Of a stretch of DNA of 52,952 bases, positions 42,728-52,239 are shown piece after piece. The position numbers and the translations under genes are program-made. A model generated the notes under the pieces. It was not told where the DNA came from and searched no databases. It was given only the letters and a program-made list of their open reading frames with translations. Numbering within the stretch: the stretch's first letter is position 1; each line of letters starts with the position of its first letter. Source of the DNA: Minisyncoccota bacterium (lineage in GTDB: Bacteria > Patescibacteriota > Minisyncoccia > JAHIHE01 > JAGLIN01); NCBI GenBank assembly GCA_028691985.1, contig JAQUYG010000003.1:1-52952 (forward strand). Direction: 5' to 3'.

Positions 42728-43984
42728 TTATTTATAATCATTCACAAATGCAATCACTTTTCTGATCTCTCTTTTTCCCATGTTGTGATGTGTGGGTAAA
42801 TTTATGCAATGTGCGCTTAAATTTTCTGCAATCGGACAACTTCCTTCTCGGTAGCCAGCTTTTTTTAAATCTACCTCTTTGGGGCCGATGACCTGCGGAA
42901 ACCAGTCCCCGAAAATCATATTTTTTTCTTGCGCTTTTTTAATGAAGTTGTGCTTATCCCCTACCGTAATTGTGTACCAAAGAAATATATTTTTACATTT
43001 TTCCTTAGTGTCTGGCAATCTAACCTTCTCGCTTTTGATACCTTCCGCATATTTTTTGGCTGTCTTGATCCGGTGCCTGTTGAATTTGTCCACCGCTTTT
43101 ATTTGATGGAGGGCGATGGCGGCCAAGGCGTTGGGCATTTTTTTTGCAAAATCCATATCAGGCTCGCTTTTTTTTTCTTTTGTGGAATAGGCCTTGTCCA
43201 AAATCCTGAATTTAAAAGCGATAAACATTATTAGCTTCCCGATGGAAAAAAGTCTATAGATATGAAGCGCTTTAAATGTGATGATCGGGTGCAAAAGGCT
43301 TCTTACGATGGATTTTTTTGAAGGGAATTCTAATTCGTTTCGTAGCGTTTCGATTTTTTCCGCTAGCCCATAATCTTTTGTTATGACCATTCCGCCACTT
43401 ACGGCAGAAATTACTTTGTCTCTCCCGAAACTGAAGAACGCTGCATCAGCGAATTTGCCGGTTTTTTGACCAGTATATTCTGCTCCCAATGAATGAGCAC
43501 AATCCTCCACGGTTTTCAGTCTGTGTTTTTCTGCTATGTTTAGTATTTCTTCCACATCAGCAGGATTGCCGAAAGTATGCTGGATTACGATCAGTCTAGT
43601 TCTTGGTGTGATTTTCTTTTCAATTTTTTTTGGATCCATATTGTAAGTGCCCGGTTCTATATCTACAAAAACTGGCTTGGCACCAAAAAGTTTGATCGTG
43701 TTGGGGAGCGCCACAGTGGTAAAGGCCTGAAGAATGACCTCGTCGCCCTCTTTTATATCCAACGCTTTTAGTATCGCATAGAATCCGGATCGACCTGAGG
43801 CAAAACTGATTGCCTTGTCCGCATTGATATATTTTCTGAAATCTTCTTCCAGCTCAGAAATGTTTCCTCCGCTCTGTAGACGATTTTGATTCCACGGCAT
43901 AAGATACTTACCTGCAATCAGGGTATCTTTTAGCGTGTAGTTGGGTGCGAAAGCCGATGCTATCGGCATAAAAAATTTCGGCAT
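42728..43984 (-). CDS. DegT/DnrJ/EryC1/StrS-family PLP aminotransferase
   Basis: 418 aa. The family usually aminates keto-sugars on nucleotide carriers. The PLP lysine is K190 in FFSFGRDKVISAVSGGM, D161 in VEDCAHSLGA holds the pyridine nitrogen, and QHTFGNPAD is the conserved third motif. The loop before K190 reads GRDK where typical members show H-K, and a helical stretch with hydrophobic character at about 230-255 is longer than usual and could touch the membrane. The product is presumably an amino sugar for envelope glycans. It abuts the MurF-like gene with no gap (TAA then ATG). Confidence 0.88.
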   Translation of the reverse strand: MPKFFMPIASAFAPNYTLKDTLIAGKYLMPWNQNRLQSGGNISELEEDFRKYINADKAISFASGRSGFYAILKALDIKEGDEVILQAFTTVALPNTIKLFGAKPVFVDIEPGTYNMDPKKIEKKITPRTRLIVIQHTFGNPADVEEILNIAEKHRLKTVEDCAHSLGAEYTGQKTGKFADAAFFSFGRDKVISAVSGGMVITKDYGLAEKIETLRNELEFPSKKSIVRSLLHPIITFKALHIYRLFSIGKLIMFIAFKFRILDKAYSTKEKKSEPDMDFAKKMPNALAAIALHQIKAVDKFNRHRIKTAKKYAEGIKSEKVRLPDTKEKCKNIFLWYTITVGDKHNFIKKAQEKNMIFGDWFPQVIGPKEVDLKKAGYREGSCPIAENLSAHCINLPTHHNMGKREIRKVIAFVNDYK

Positions 43985-45619
43985 TTATTTGCTTTTATTA
44001 TTGTCCAATATTTTTTTCATAACAACCCCTGCGGCACGACTCTCGAATAATACGACAGTGTCTTTGTTTAGGCGTTTTTCCAAATCTGTTTTTATTCTAT
44101 CAAAATTCTTCCCGAAGATAAAGTGACACTTCTTCTGGTTCCTTGAAATTTCCTTGTTTCTTTTTTGCATTATGTAAGCCAGGTCACAAATGTTGTCAGT
44201 TTCATTCCAGAGTCTCTTATGGATTTTTTCAGAATCTTTCCCCAGCTCTATGATTCCCGGGAAAACAAGAATCCTGGTCTTTTTCGGATAAGCTTCCCGC
44301 ATATATCCGAGTGCGGCAATTACTCCGTCAGGATTGGCACTGTAGCTGTCGTCTATGAACACGGATCCGTGAGGACCTTGTGTCTTATGCATGAAATAGA
44401 TGCTTTTCATATCAATTTTTGAAACTGCTGCCTGTATTTCTCTCAAACTCATCCCCAATTTCTCGGCGGCGACGATAGCAGACAGGATGTTTTTTATATA
44501 ATGCCCTCCCAAGACTTGGATTTTAAACGGAATGTCTTTATATTCAAACTTTGCGTATTCTGGATGGACCTCGATATTTTTTGCGATGTCCTTTGAAAAA
44601 GAGGTCACATCTTTTACTTTGTAATAAATCTCTGGTTTCATTTCGAGTGCGTTTTTGTTTATAACAGCAAAACCGTCCTCCGGCAAGCTTTGTATGAGCT
44701 CGAATTTTCCTCTTTTTGTATTTTCTATAGATCCAAAAAGATCCAGATGCTGCTCATTGATGCCTGTAATGATCCCCGCAAATGGTTCGGCGATACTGCT
44801 GATTTCCTCTATCTCGCCAATTTTGTAAGCGCCCATTTCACATATGAAAAAATCGAAATTGTCGTCTACTTTGTTCAGGATTGTGTTCGCGACCCCCATC
44901 AGGGTATTATTGTTTCCTTCTGTTTTAACTACTTTGTATTTTTCCGACAAGATAGCGAACAAAAATTCTTTCGTGCTGGTTTTTCCGAAACTTCCCGTAA
45001 TGCCGATAGTTTTGACTTTTTTCATTTCAAGCATTTTTTTTCGTGCACTCCTGACAATTTTCCTTTTTTTGCGATTGGCGATAGGCGTTACTATCGCTAT
45101 TGCAAACAAGAGAAATATTGGAATCAGCGCGTTCAGAAGCAAGAGATAAAAAGAAAAGAGAATGAAAAAATCCAAACTGAAAACAATGGTAAAAGAATTT
45201 GAGATTTTTTTGCTGATGAAAAAGACAAAGGCTGAATATAATACGATGTAAACCGTTAAAATGAGGAGAATTTTAGTAGTTCTTTTCGGTCGTTTAAAAG
45301 CACGCTTTAATATCTCGAAAATTGTTTTTATGAGAGAACACAAAAAATAAACAGGCGCCAGAAGCCCCGTTAGCAATACGAGAAAAACAAATATGAATTC
45401 TGCGGTCTCGGAAAAAAAGGCTCCCAGAAAAATGAGTGTGCCGAAGAAAGCTGCAAAAACGGAAAAGATAGGAAAAAAGTGGTCTTTGATATGCGACTCC
45501 ATCCGATCAAACCTGTATTCTTTGGTCTGGAATAACCACAAAAATCCTAAGCTGTCCTTCAAAAATTTCATGAGAAAGAGAGCGGTCGTTATTAAAATCA
45601 ATAATTGTATACTATCCAT
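43985..45619 (-). CDS. MurF-like Mur ligase with N-terminal membrane domain
   Basis: 544 aa. The first about 190 residues carry four to six membrane helices. The rest is a Mur ligase: P-loop GSFGKTSTKEF with K213, the following NNNTLMGVANTIL, the acidic EMGAYKIGEI, NEQHLDLFGS, and the late DDSYSANPDGVIAAL of MurF-type enzymes. MurF adds D-Ala-D-Ala to UDP-MurNAc-tripeptide; the fused membrane part would place the reaction at the membrane where lipid II is made. A classical MurF has no such anchor, so the substrate may differ. It is the first gene of the envelope cluster. Confidence 0.83.
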   Translation of the reverse strand: MDSIQLLILITTALFLMKFLKDSLGFLWLFQTKEYRFDRMESHIKDHFFPIFSVFAAFFGTLIFLGAFFSETAEFIFVFLVLLTGLLAPVYFLCSLIKTIFEILKRAFKRPKRTTKILLILTVYIVLYSAFVFFISKKISNSFTIVFSLDFFILFSFYLLLLNALIPIFLLFAIAIVTPIANRKKRKIVRSARKKMLEMKKVKTIGITGSFGKTSTKEFLFAILSEKYKVVKTEGNNNTLMGVANTILNKVDDNFDFFICEMGAYKIGEIEEISSIAEPFAGIITGINEQHLDLFGSIENTKRGKFELIQSLPEDGFAVINKNALEMKPEIYYKVKDVTSFSKDIAKNIEVHPEYAKFEYKDIPFKIQVLGGHYIKNILSAIVAAEKLGMSLREIQAAVSKIDMKSIYFMHKTQGPHGSVFIDDSYSANPDGVIAALGYMREAYPKKTRILVFPGIIELGKDSEKIHKRLWNETDNICDLAYIMQKRNKEISRNQKKCHFIFGKNFDRIKTDLEKRLNKDTVVLFESRAAGVVMKKILDNNKSK

Positions 45620-45669
45620 TGTTTTTCTTTGAAATTATTTTTGTTATTTTTGAAAATGTGTGAGTGCGG

Positions 45670-46551
45670 TTATAGGAGCGTTATGGTCGCCTCCTTTAAC
45701 CCCTTCTCAAACTTCTTCGCAAATTCCTCGGCATTATTATAAACCGCAGAATGGTTCGCTTCTTTTATGATAAAAAGTTTTGAATCGGCAATTTTTTCAT
45801 GCATGATCTCTCCATCGGCTAGCGGAGTGGAATGGTCATTTTCTCCCCAAATCAGAACAGTCGGCACCGTTATTTTCTCTAGAAGCGGAGACAAATCTTC
45901 CTTGAGCGCGTTTTTCATAACTTCTTTCATCCTGGGATCTGCATCCGCATAATCCTTTTCTCTTGCAATCATATAAAGTATCTTTTTCGCATATCTCTCA
46001 AATTTACCGAATAGCGGTAAACGGAATAGTAAGCCTCCGATTTTAGCTGCTACAAAAACGATCTTCTGCTTTTTGCCGAGAGGGTGTCTGACTCCCGCCG
46101 CCCCGGTCAATACCAGCTTTTCTATATCATTCGGATATTTGACCGCATATTTGATCGCGACTCTTCCTCCGAAAGAGTGTGCAAGTAGAATCACTTTTTT
46201 GTTTTCCCTTCTCAAGGTGACCGAGCCGTCTTGCGCTGCCTGTTTCAGGATATTTTTCACCAACTCAAAGCCTGTCGTTCTTTGGACTGCGTTTTTGATG
46301 AATTCCTTTGTAAAATCGACATAGTCGTTCAATTTCCAATCTTCTGTCGGTTCTTCGCTTTTACCGAAGCCAGGTAGATCGGGAATATAGAATTTGAAAT
46401 CACTATTATCTTTCAAAATAGTCTCCGCCGTCGCCATATACTTATCCGAAGAAACACCCCAACCATGTAACAAGACTATCGGAACTTTTCCATCCCCGAT
46501 TGTTTTATAATTGACCGCCAGTTCTTTGATTTTTATTTGTTTCTCTTGCAT
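45670..46551 (-). CDS. Alpha/beta hydrolase
   Basis: 293 aa. The nucleophile S126 sits in LLAHSFGGR, the oxyanion loop is LHGWG (28-32), and the probable acid and base are the Asp of WGENDHST and the His of EANHSAV. The sequence YIPDLPGFGKSEEP is typical of the hydrolase fold. About 25 extra residues between 87 and 117 extend the cap region. The substrate (ester, lactone or other) is unknown. It is separated by 50 bases from the MurF-like gene and could be co-transcribed. Confidence 0.88.
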   Translation of the reverse strand: MQEKQIKIKELAVNYKTIGDGKVPIVLLHGWGVSSDKYMATAETILKDNSDFKFYIPDLPGFGKSEEPTEDWKLNDYVDFTKEFIKNAVQRTTGFELVKNILKQAAQDGSVTLRRENKKVILLAHSFGGRVAIKYAVKYPNDIEKLVLTGAAGVRHPLGKKQKIVFVAAKIGGLLFRLPLFGKFERYAKKILYMIAREKDYADADPRMKEVMKNALKEDLSPLLEKITVPTVLIWGENDHSTPLADGEIMHEKIADSKLFIIKEANHSAVYNNAEEFAKKFEKGLKEATITLL

Positions 46552-46886
46552 AGTTTTTTTATTGCTAAAGAAAAAACTTTTTCTTTACCGTCGTCCCAGA
46601 ATTCGGGTCATGCACAATTCATAATTTTAACTGATATCTTTATCGGTGAAGTTTTATATAATTTTAATAAATCGTTCAAATAAAAACTTTAAATAATATT
46701 CGGTAGGTTTGACAGAAAAATTGCAATGACTATTTGATTGCAAGAAGTGTTTTGTCAGAGTTGGGCGAAGGACACATATCGCGTATGATCCTGACATAAA
46801 ACACTCTCTGCTTTCGATTACGGGATTCTAGATATTCCTCCGAAGCTAAATGACAGAAATACGCAGGAAGATTGAGGATAAACAGC
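46552..46886. other. 335-base intergenic region downstream of serS
   Basis: No gene is seen. The main item is an imperfect inverted repeat at 46746-46805: arms AGTGTTTTGTCAG and CTGACATAAAACACT with an inner CATA-TCGCG-TATG. A possible minus-strand promoter for the hydrolase (TTGAAC at 46679-46674, TATAAA 15 bases further) is weak. No serS terminator with a good U-run is visible. Confidence 0.45.
46746..46805. repeat. 60-base imperfect palindrome after serS
   Basis: Thirteen of the fifteen arm bases pair, the only defect being a two-base AT bulge. A second small hairpin lies inside. There is no poly-T tail, so it is more like a palindromic repeat or RNA stability element than a terminator. 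Confidence 0.5.
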
Positions 46887-48137
46887 TTAGCCAATTCGAT
46901 CTTTTCCAAAAATCGGCCTTAACACTTCCGGAACAATTACGCTGCCATCCTCCTGTTGATAGTTTTCCAAGATGGCGATGAGCGGCCTGTCTGAAGTTCC
47001 CGTGTTGTTAATCGTGTGTACAAATTGCTTTTTTCCATTCTCATCTGTGTAGCGGCAGTTGAGTCTCCTTGCTTGAAAATCTGTGTCATTGCTGCAGGAA
47101 TTGGTTTCACGGAAAGTATCCTGTCCTGGCAGCCAAGTCTCTATGTCATACTTCTTGGCGTTTGGCGCTCCGATGTCTCCGGTACACATATTGAGTACCT
47201 GATAGCAAAGTCCGAGTGACTGCAAGAATTCTTCGGCGTATTGTAAGAGTTTTTCGTGCCACTGCCATGATTCCTCTGGCTTGCAAAAAATAAACATCTC
47301 AATCTTATTAAATTGATGTCCGCGCAAAATTCCTTTCATATCTTTGCCGTAAGTTCCTGCCTCGCGTCTGAAGCAACTAGAGTAGCCCATATATTTTTTC
47401 GGACCATCGCTGAAATCCAGATTTTCATTCATGTGATAAGCAGCCAAGGCTACTTCGGCAGTTCCGACTAAAAATAGATTATCTTCATCTGGGTTAACAC
47501 GATAAATTTCATTTTCATCTGCTGGGAAAAATCCAGTTCCGTACATGGCATCTTCGCGGACTAGCATCGGCACAATCATCGGCATAAGCCCTTTACTGGA
47601 ATAGAAATTGAAGGCGTACTGCATGAGCGCGAATTCCAATTTTGCCAAGTCGCCTTTCAGATACCAAAATCTGGATCCGGAAACCTTTGCCCCTCTTTCG
47701 CTATCAATCAAATATTTTACGCTTTCTATCTCGAAATGCTGCTTCGGTGCGAAATCGAATTTTGGCTTCTCTCCGACAGTTCTGATCACCACATTTCCTG
47801 ACTCATCCGGCCCGATCGGCACACTCTCGTGGGTAATATTTGGGAGGGTTAGTAATATTTTTTTAGTTTTTTCTTCCAGGTCTTTTAACTCCGGTTCAAT
47901 TTCGCCGATTTCTGATTTGATTTTTTGCATCTCTGAGATAAGCTTCTCATCGCGCCCTTTTTTCATCAGTTCGGTCGCTTCATTTTGCTTCGCTCGCAGG
48001 GCTTCGATCTGTTGCGTCAGTCCCCTCTTCTTCTCATCAAGAGACAGAAACGAATCTAGATCGATTTTCATATTACGCCTTTTGATTTCCTCTTTGATCC
48101 TATCCGGGTTCTCACGGATAAATTTTATATCCAGCAT
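46887..48137 (-). CDS. serS: Seryl-tRNA synthetase
   Basis: 416 aa, normal length. An N-terminal antiparallel coiled-coil arm (about 28-105) binds the long variable arm of tRNA-Ser. The class II catalytic motifs follow: motif 2 SSCFRREAGTYGKDMKGILRGHQF and motif 3 near RPLIAILENYQQEDGS, shortened here. The end EVLRPIFGKDRI replaces the common VLRPYMGG. No T-box leader is seen upstream. serS lies after lysS on the same strand with 168 bases between. Confidence 0.97.
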   Translation of the reverse strand: MLDIKFIRENPDRIKEEIKRRNMKIDLDSFLSLDEKKRGLTQQIEALRAKQNEATELMKKGRDEKLISEMQKIKSEIGEIEPELKDLEEKTKKILLTLPNITHESVPIGPDESGNVVIRTVGEKPKFDFAPKQHFEIESVKYLIDSERGAKVSGSRFWYLKGDLAKLEFALMQYAFNFYSSKGLMPMIVPMLVREDAMYGTGFFPADENEIYRVNPDEDNLFLVGTAEVALAAYHMNENLDFSDGPKKYMGYSSCFRREAGTYGKDMKGILRGHQFNKIEMFIFCKPEESWQWHEKLLQYAEEFLQSLGLCYQVLNMCTGDIGAPNAKKYDIETWLPGQDTFRETNSCSNDTDFQARRLNCRYTDENGKKQFVHTINNTGTSDRPLIAILENYQQEDGSVIVPEVLRPIFGKDRIG

Positions 48138-48305
48138 ATATTTTTAGTAATTCTAAATATTTAACCATTTATCTCAAAAACATCTTTCGTTGCGAGAAGT
48201 TAAGCGACGCAGCAATCTCGATTTTGTAATTTATATTAGTAAAATGTCGTGTTTTGTTTTTTTTATACACAACATTATGATAAAAAAGAACCATTAAATT
48301 TACAT

Positions 48306-49823
48306 TTATTCCGCCACCGGGGCGGACGACGATTCATCTTTCTCCTCTCCCGCGGAGATTTCAATCGGCTTGGGCTTCATCATCGGAAAGAAAACAACAT
48401 CGCGGATATTTTCTTGATCTGCAAGTATCATAAGCAATCTATCTATTCCTACTCCAAAACCTGCCGTGGGTGGCATTCCGTATTCCAGGGCCTCGACAAA
48501 ATCTTCATCAATCATTTGAGCTTCTTTATCTCCCGCCTCGCGTAGTTCCTCCTGTTTGAGAAATCGCTGTCTCTGGTCGATAGGGTCGTTAAGCTCAGAA
48601 AAGCCGTTCCCGACTTCTGCACCGGCAATCAAAACCTGAAGGCGCTCAACCTTGTTGATATCGTCTTCTTTGCTCTTGGCTAGCGGAGAGATATCGATCG
48701 GATGATTAATCAAAAAACACGGTTGAAAAAGATTCGGGCGCACTAGTTTTTTGTAGAGTTGGTCAATAAGCCTGCCTCTTCCCGCTGCCGGATCCGGTTT
48801 AATTCCTTTTTCTCGTACTAATTCTTGCATCGCTTCCTTGGTCGGATAGAGATCGATATCTACTCCGGATTCTTGTAGGATGATTTCTCGATAATCGACT
48901 CGCGGCCACGGCGCTTTAAAATTCAAAACTTTGCCTTGGTATGGAATTTCCAAAGTTCCGAAAGTTTTTTCGATTATGGTCGTGTAAAAATTTTCCACAA
49001 AATCCATCAGCTCCTCATAGTCTGCATATGCCCAGTAGAACTCCAACATGGTGAATTCCTGCAAGTGCTGAGTGCTGATTCCTTCGTTTCTGAATACTCT
49101 CCCTAGCTCATAGATTTTTTCAAATCCCCCCACCATCAACCTCTTCAGATGCAATTCCAGGGATATTCTCAGAAAAAAATCTATATCTAATTTATTGTGG
49201 TGTGTGACGAAAGGTTCTGCCTCGGCTCCTCCCGGAACGCTTTCCAAAACAGGAGTCTCTACTTCCATAAATCCATTGGAGTTTAAGAACTCGCGGACAT
49301 TATTCATAAAAGCAGTGCGTGTTCTGAATAATTTACGGACATCTTCGTTCATTATGAGGTCCAGGTGTCTTTTGCGATATCTTGTTTCTTCATCCTGCAA
49401 ACCATGCCATTTTTCGGGCAATGGCAGCAGGGATTTTGTCAGTATTTTATAATCAGAGACATTAAGCGTTTTCTGCCCCTTCTGAGTCGTAAAAAGAAAC
49501 CCGCTGGCCTCTATGAAGTCGCCGATGTCCAGACTTTTCATAAAATCATATTTTTCCACACCGAGCGCGTCTCTTTGAAAGAAAAGTTGCAATCTTCCAC
49601 TTTGGTCTTCAATATCTGCAAAAGAAAGTGCTCCGTGCGTTCGCAGCGTTCTGAGCCTTCCTGTTAAGAATATATTTTCCTTACTTTCGGATAATCTATC
49701 AAAGTCTTCCAACGCTTGCGCCACCGTTTTAGTTCTTTTAGACTTGGCGGGATATGGATTTATATTGAGCGCCTTGATTCTTTCCAGTTTTTCGATGCGT
49801 GCTTGCTTTAATTCATCTAGCAT
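48306..49823 (-). CDS. lysS: Lysyl-tRNA synthetase, class II
   Basis: 505 aa, normal length. The N-terminal OB-fold anticodon-binding domain spans about 45-150 (FLTGRLRTLRTHGALSFADI). The class II core has RLMVGGFEKIYELGRVFRNE (motif 2), FTMLEFYWAYADYEE and the final GFGVGIDRL (motif 3). It ends in a short Ser/Glu-rich tail. It charges tRNA-Lys. Confidence 0.97.
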   Translation of the reverse strand: MLDELKQARIEKLERIKALNINPYPAKSKRTKTVAQALEDFDRLSESKENIFLTGRLRTLRTHGALSFADIEDQSGRLQLFFQRDALGVEKYDFMKSLDIGDFIEASGFLFTTQKGQKTLNVSDYKILTKSLLPLPEKWHGLQDEETRYRKRHLDLIMNEDVRKLFRTRTAFMNNVREFLNSNGFMEVETPVLESVPGGAEAEPFVTHHNKLDIDFFLRISLELHLKRLMVGGFEKIYELGRVFRNEGISTQHLQEFTMLEFYWAYADYEELMDFVENFYTTIIEKTFGTLEIPYQGKVLNFKAPWPRVDYREIILQESGVDIDLYPTKEAMQELVREKGIKPDPAAGRGRLIDQLYKKLVRPNLFQPCFLINHPIDISPLAKSKEDDINKVERLQVLIAGAEVGNGFSELNDPIDQRQRFLKQEELREAGDKEAQMIDEDFVEALEYGMPPTAGFGVGIDRLLMILADQENIRDVVFFPMMKPKPIEISAGEEKDESSSAPVAE

Positions 49824-49892
49824 AAGGATTCAGTTAATTTATACCTAGTTATATTACTATTTTATGCAAAATAAGTCAAAAATTTCTTTTGT

Positions 49893-49926
49893 TTAAAACA
49901 AAAACAGACCAAATTAAGGGTCTGTC
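49893..49926 (-). terminator. Terminator of greA
   Basis: Stem ACAGACC / GGTCTGT (49904-49910 and 49919-49925) with an eight-base loop. On the minus strand the U-rich run TTTTTGTTTT follows, 24 bases after the greA stop. Confidence 0.8.
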
Positions 49927-49948
49927 TTTTGTTTTTGGTTTAATTTGC

Positions 49949-50410
49949 CTATTTTATTTCCAATATCTCATATTCAACATCCCCTTTGGGAGTGGAAACA
50001 AAGACTTTGTCACCTATTTTGTGTCCCATAAAGGATGTCGCCATGGGTGATTCGTTGGAAATTTTTCCTTCCAGAGGATCAGCTTCGTTAGATCCGACAA
50101 TAATATATGTCTTTTTTTTGCCATCGCTTTTGACAGTTATAGTCGAACCCACGCCGACTTTATTCGCACCGACTTTAGAGCTATCAACTATTTCTGAATT
50201 CTTAATAGTATCTTCAATTTCCGCTACTCGGGTCTCGTTTAGGGCTTGCTGTTCCTTTGCTTCCGAGTATTCGGCATTTTCACTTAAATCTCCAAGTTCT
50301 TTGGCAGTCTGAATCCTTTGCGCAACTTTTTGCCTCTCTATGGTCTTGAGTAGCTCAAGTTCTTTCTGCAACTTTTCCAATCCTTCTTTAGTTAAGATTC
50401 TTTTTGTCAT
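49949..50410 (-). CDS. greA: Transcription elongation factor GreA
   Basis: 153 aa. The N-terminal coiled-coil finger (about 1-75) carries the acidic tip in KELGDLSENAEYSEAKE, which reaches the RNA polymerase active site to provoke cleavage of backtracked RNA. The C-terminal FKBP-like domain (about 80-153) includes ISNESPMATSFMGHKIGDKV. It is a single gene with its own promoter (50466-50493) and terminator. Confidence 0.97.
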   Translation of the reverse strand: MTKRILTKEGLEKLQKELELLKTIERQKVAQRIQTAKELGDLSENAEYSEAKEQQALNETRVAEIEDTIKNSEIVDSSKVGANKVGVGSTITVKSDGKKKTYIIVGSNEADPLEGKISNESPMATSFMGHKIGDKVFVSTPKGDVEYEILEIK

Positions 50411-50465
50411 TTTTTGATTTTAACAATTAAAAAACCCCGCAATTTGGGTAAAAGCAATAATTTAT

Positions 50466-50493
50466 ATCTTATCAGATTTAAATAGTATGTCAA
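50466..50493 (-). promoter_or_regulatory. Promoter of greA
   Basis: Minus strand TTGACA (50493-50488), 16-base spacer, TAAGAT (50471-50466). The leader contains ACCC / GGGGT followed by T6 just before the gene (50428-50450), a weak terminator-like hairpin that could act as an attenuator. Confidence 0.6.
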
Positions 50494-50547
50494 TAATACG
50501 AGGCAGGTCGTTCGATCTTACCTTAAGTAAAAGGATTTTTCAGCCTT

Positions 50548-51426
50548 TTATTTTTCAAGCAGTAGCTTCTTTATCTTATCGAATTCCTCTTCTGAGAAAA
50601 AATCAATTATCAATTTTCCTATTCCCCCTTTTTTCTTTATCTGAATCTTGGTTCCGAGTCTTTCCTGCATTTCGTTTTCTAAATCCTGCATTTCGGCATT
50701 CTTTTCTTGCGACAGCACCCTCTTGTGCCCAGGCACAGTTATCTCTCTTACCTTATTTTCCACATCTCTTACGGTCAGCTTATTTTTTATGATAAGCTCA
50801 TAAAGCGCTCTTTGTTTTTCCGGATTCTCAAGTCCTAGAATGGCCCTGGCGTGTCCTTCAGTTATTTTTCCTTCTATGATTCCCCTCTGGATCTCTACCG
50901 GAAGGTCCAACAGTCTTATGATATTCGCCACAGTCGCTCTATTTTTACCGAGCTTTTTGGCGACATCTTCTTGTGTAAAATCAAAATCTTCCTTCAGTTT
51001 TTTGTAAGCCTTAGCCTCTTCTATCGGGTTTAAATCATGTCTTTGGACATTCTCAATGATGGCAAGTTCTAGTTTCTGTTGATTATTGGCCTCTCTCACG
51101 ATGGCGGGAATATCTTTGTTTCCTATGAGCTTCGACGCCCTAAGTCTTCGTTCTCCTGCCACTAATTCATATCTTCCATTATTAAGTTTGGTCACTATGA
51201 TCGGCTGAACCACTCCATGTTCGCGGATCGACTCGGCCAAATCTTTCAAATTGTCATTATCGAAGAAATATCTTGGCTGGCTAGGGTTGGGGATTATTTT
51301 TTCGACGGGAATTTTTATGACCTCATTATCGTGGTTAACTGCGTCTCCTGCACCGCCTTCCAGTCTTTTTGTTTTTTCTGGAATCAAGGACGAAAGTCCA
51401 GTTCCCAGACTACTCTTTTTCATCAT
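50548..51426 (-). CDS. parB: Chromosome partitioning protein ParB (Spo0J)
   Basis: 292 aa from the ATG at 51426; an ATG one codon later or a TTG two codons earlier are alternatives. Start SSLGTGLSSLIP matches the conserved ParA-binding N-terminus. The ParB/Srx CTPase domain has NPSQPRYFF and GERRLRASKLIG. The helix-turn-helix reads TQEDVAKKLGKNRATVANIIRLL, and the C-terminal dimerisation domain ends at FDKIKKLLLEK. It would bind parS sites and spread; no parS consensus is visible in the window. It lies 42 bases after parA. Confidence 0.96.
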   Translation of the reverse strand: MMKKSSLGTGLSSLIPEKTKRLEGGAGDAVNHDNEVIKIPVEKIIPNPSQPRYFFDNDNLKDLAESIREHGVVQPIIVTKLNNGRYELVAGERRLRASKLIGNKDIPAIVREANNQQKLELAIIENVQRHDLNPIEEAKAYKKLKEDFDFTQEDVAKKLGKNRATVANIIRLLDLPVEIQRGIIEGKITEGHARAILGLENPEKQRALYELIIKNKLTVRDVENKVREITVPGHKRVLSQEKNAEMQDLENEMQERLGTKIQIKKKGGIGKLIIDFFSEEEFDKIKKLLLEK

Positions 51427-51468
51427 ATACAATCTTTTATTTTTCTAAAAATATCAGTTGATGATTTT

Positions 51469-52233
51469 TTATTTGCTATCCAAATGAATCACTTCTTTCG
51501 CCAGATAATTATACGCCCTCGCTCCGGTACTTTCCGGCGCATATTCGCGGATCGTCTTTCCAAAACTCGGAGCCTCCGCCAAAGCGACATTTCTCGGGAT
51601 CATCGCATCAAAAGTATATCCTGGAAAATGCCTTTTCATTTCTTTAACAACTTGTCTTGAAAGCTGGTTCCTCTTGTCAAACATAGTAAGAACTGCACCC
51701 ATAATTTCCAAATCCTCTTTAAGATTGCTCTGTATAAGATCAATTGAGTGGAGAAGCTGACTCAGTCCTTCAAGCGCATAGTACTCGCACTGTACCGGAA
51801 TGATAATCTTATCTGCCGCAGTGAGACTGTTGACAGTCAGGAGTCCCAGACTCGGCGGACAGTCTATGAGGACATAGTCATATTCCTTTTCCAGCTCCTT
51901 GATTGCATTATGGAATTTATACTCCCTCTCAGTCGCCTCCACCAGCTCAATGGTTGCGCCCGCTAGGTCTTCTGATCCCGGCACCAAATCATAGTTTTCC
52001 AAGTTGGTTTTAATAATCACTTCTTCTGCCTTTTTTTTGCCTGAAATAATATCATAAGTGCTTCCATTCAAATTCTCCGGCCTGAATCCGAGTCCCGTTG
52101 TTGCGTTTGCCTGTGGATCCATATCGACGAGCAAGACCTTCTTCTCATATGCAGTCAAATAAGCCCCCAAATTTGTGGTTGTGGTGGTCTTTCCGACGCC
52201 TCCCTTTTGATTTACTAATGCAATTATACTCAT
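51469..52233 (-). CDS. parA: Chromosome partitioning ATPase ParA (Soj)
   Basis: 254 aa. The deviant Walker A NQKGGVGKTTTTTNLG lies at residues 8-23, DMDPQANATTGLG and LIDCPPSLGLLT follow, and the C-terminal GYTFDAMIPRNVALAEAPSFGKTI is typical of the Soj subgroup. It works with ParB to separate chromosome origins. Such a parAB pair often lies near oriC, but no dnaA, rnpA or gidA gene is seen here. The mRNA may be leaderless (see the promoter at 52240-52268). Confidence 0.97.
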   Translation of the reverse strand: MSIIALVNQKGGVGKTTTTTNLGAYLTAYEKKVLLVDMDPQANATTGLGFRPENLNGSTYDIISGKKKAEEVIIKTNLENYDLVPGSEDLAGATIELVEATEREYKFHNAIKELEKEYDYVLIDCPPSLGLLTVNSLTAADKIIIPVQCEYYALEGLSQLLHSIDLIQSNLKEDLEIMGAVLTMFDKRNQLSRQVVKEMKRHFPGYTFDAMIPRNVALAEAPSFGKTIREYAPESTGARAYNYLAKEVIHLDSK

Positions 52234-52239
52234 AGTGTT

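Noticed and set aside
48138-48305. T-box or other riboswitch before serS
   Set aside because: The 168 bases are A/T-rich, with no T-box sequence (TGGnACCGCG) and no terminator/antiterminator pair.
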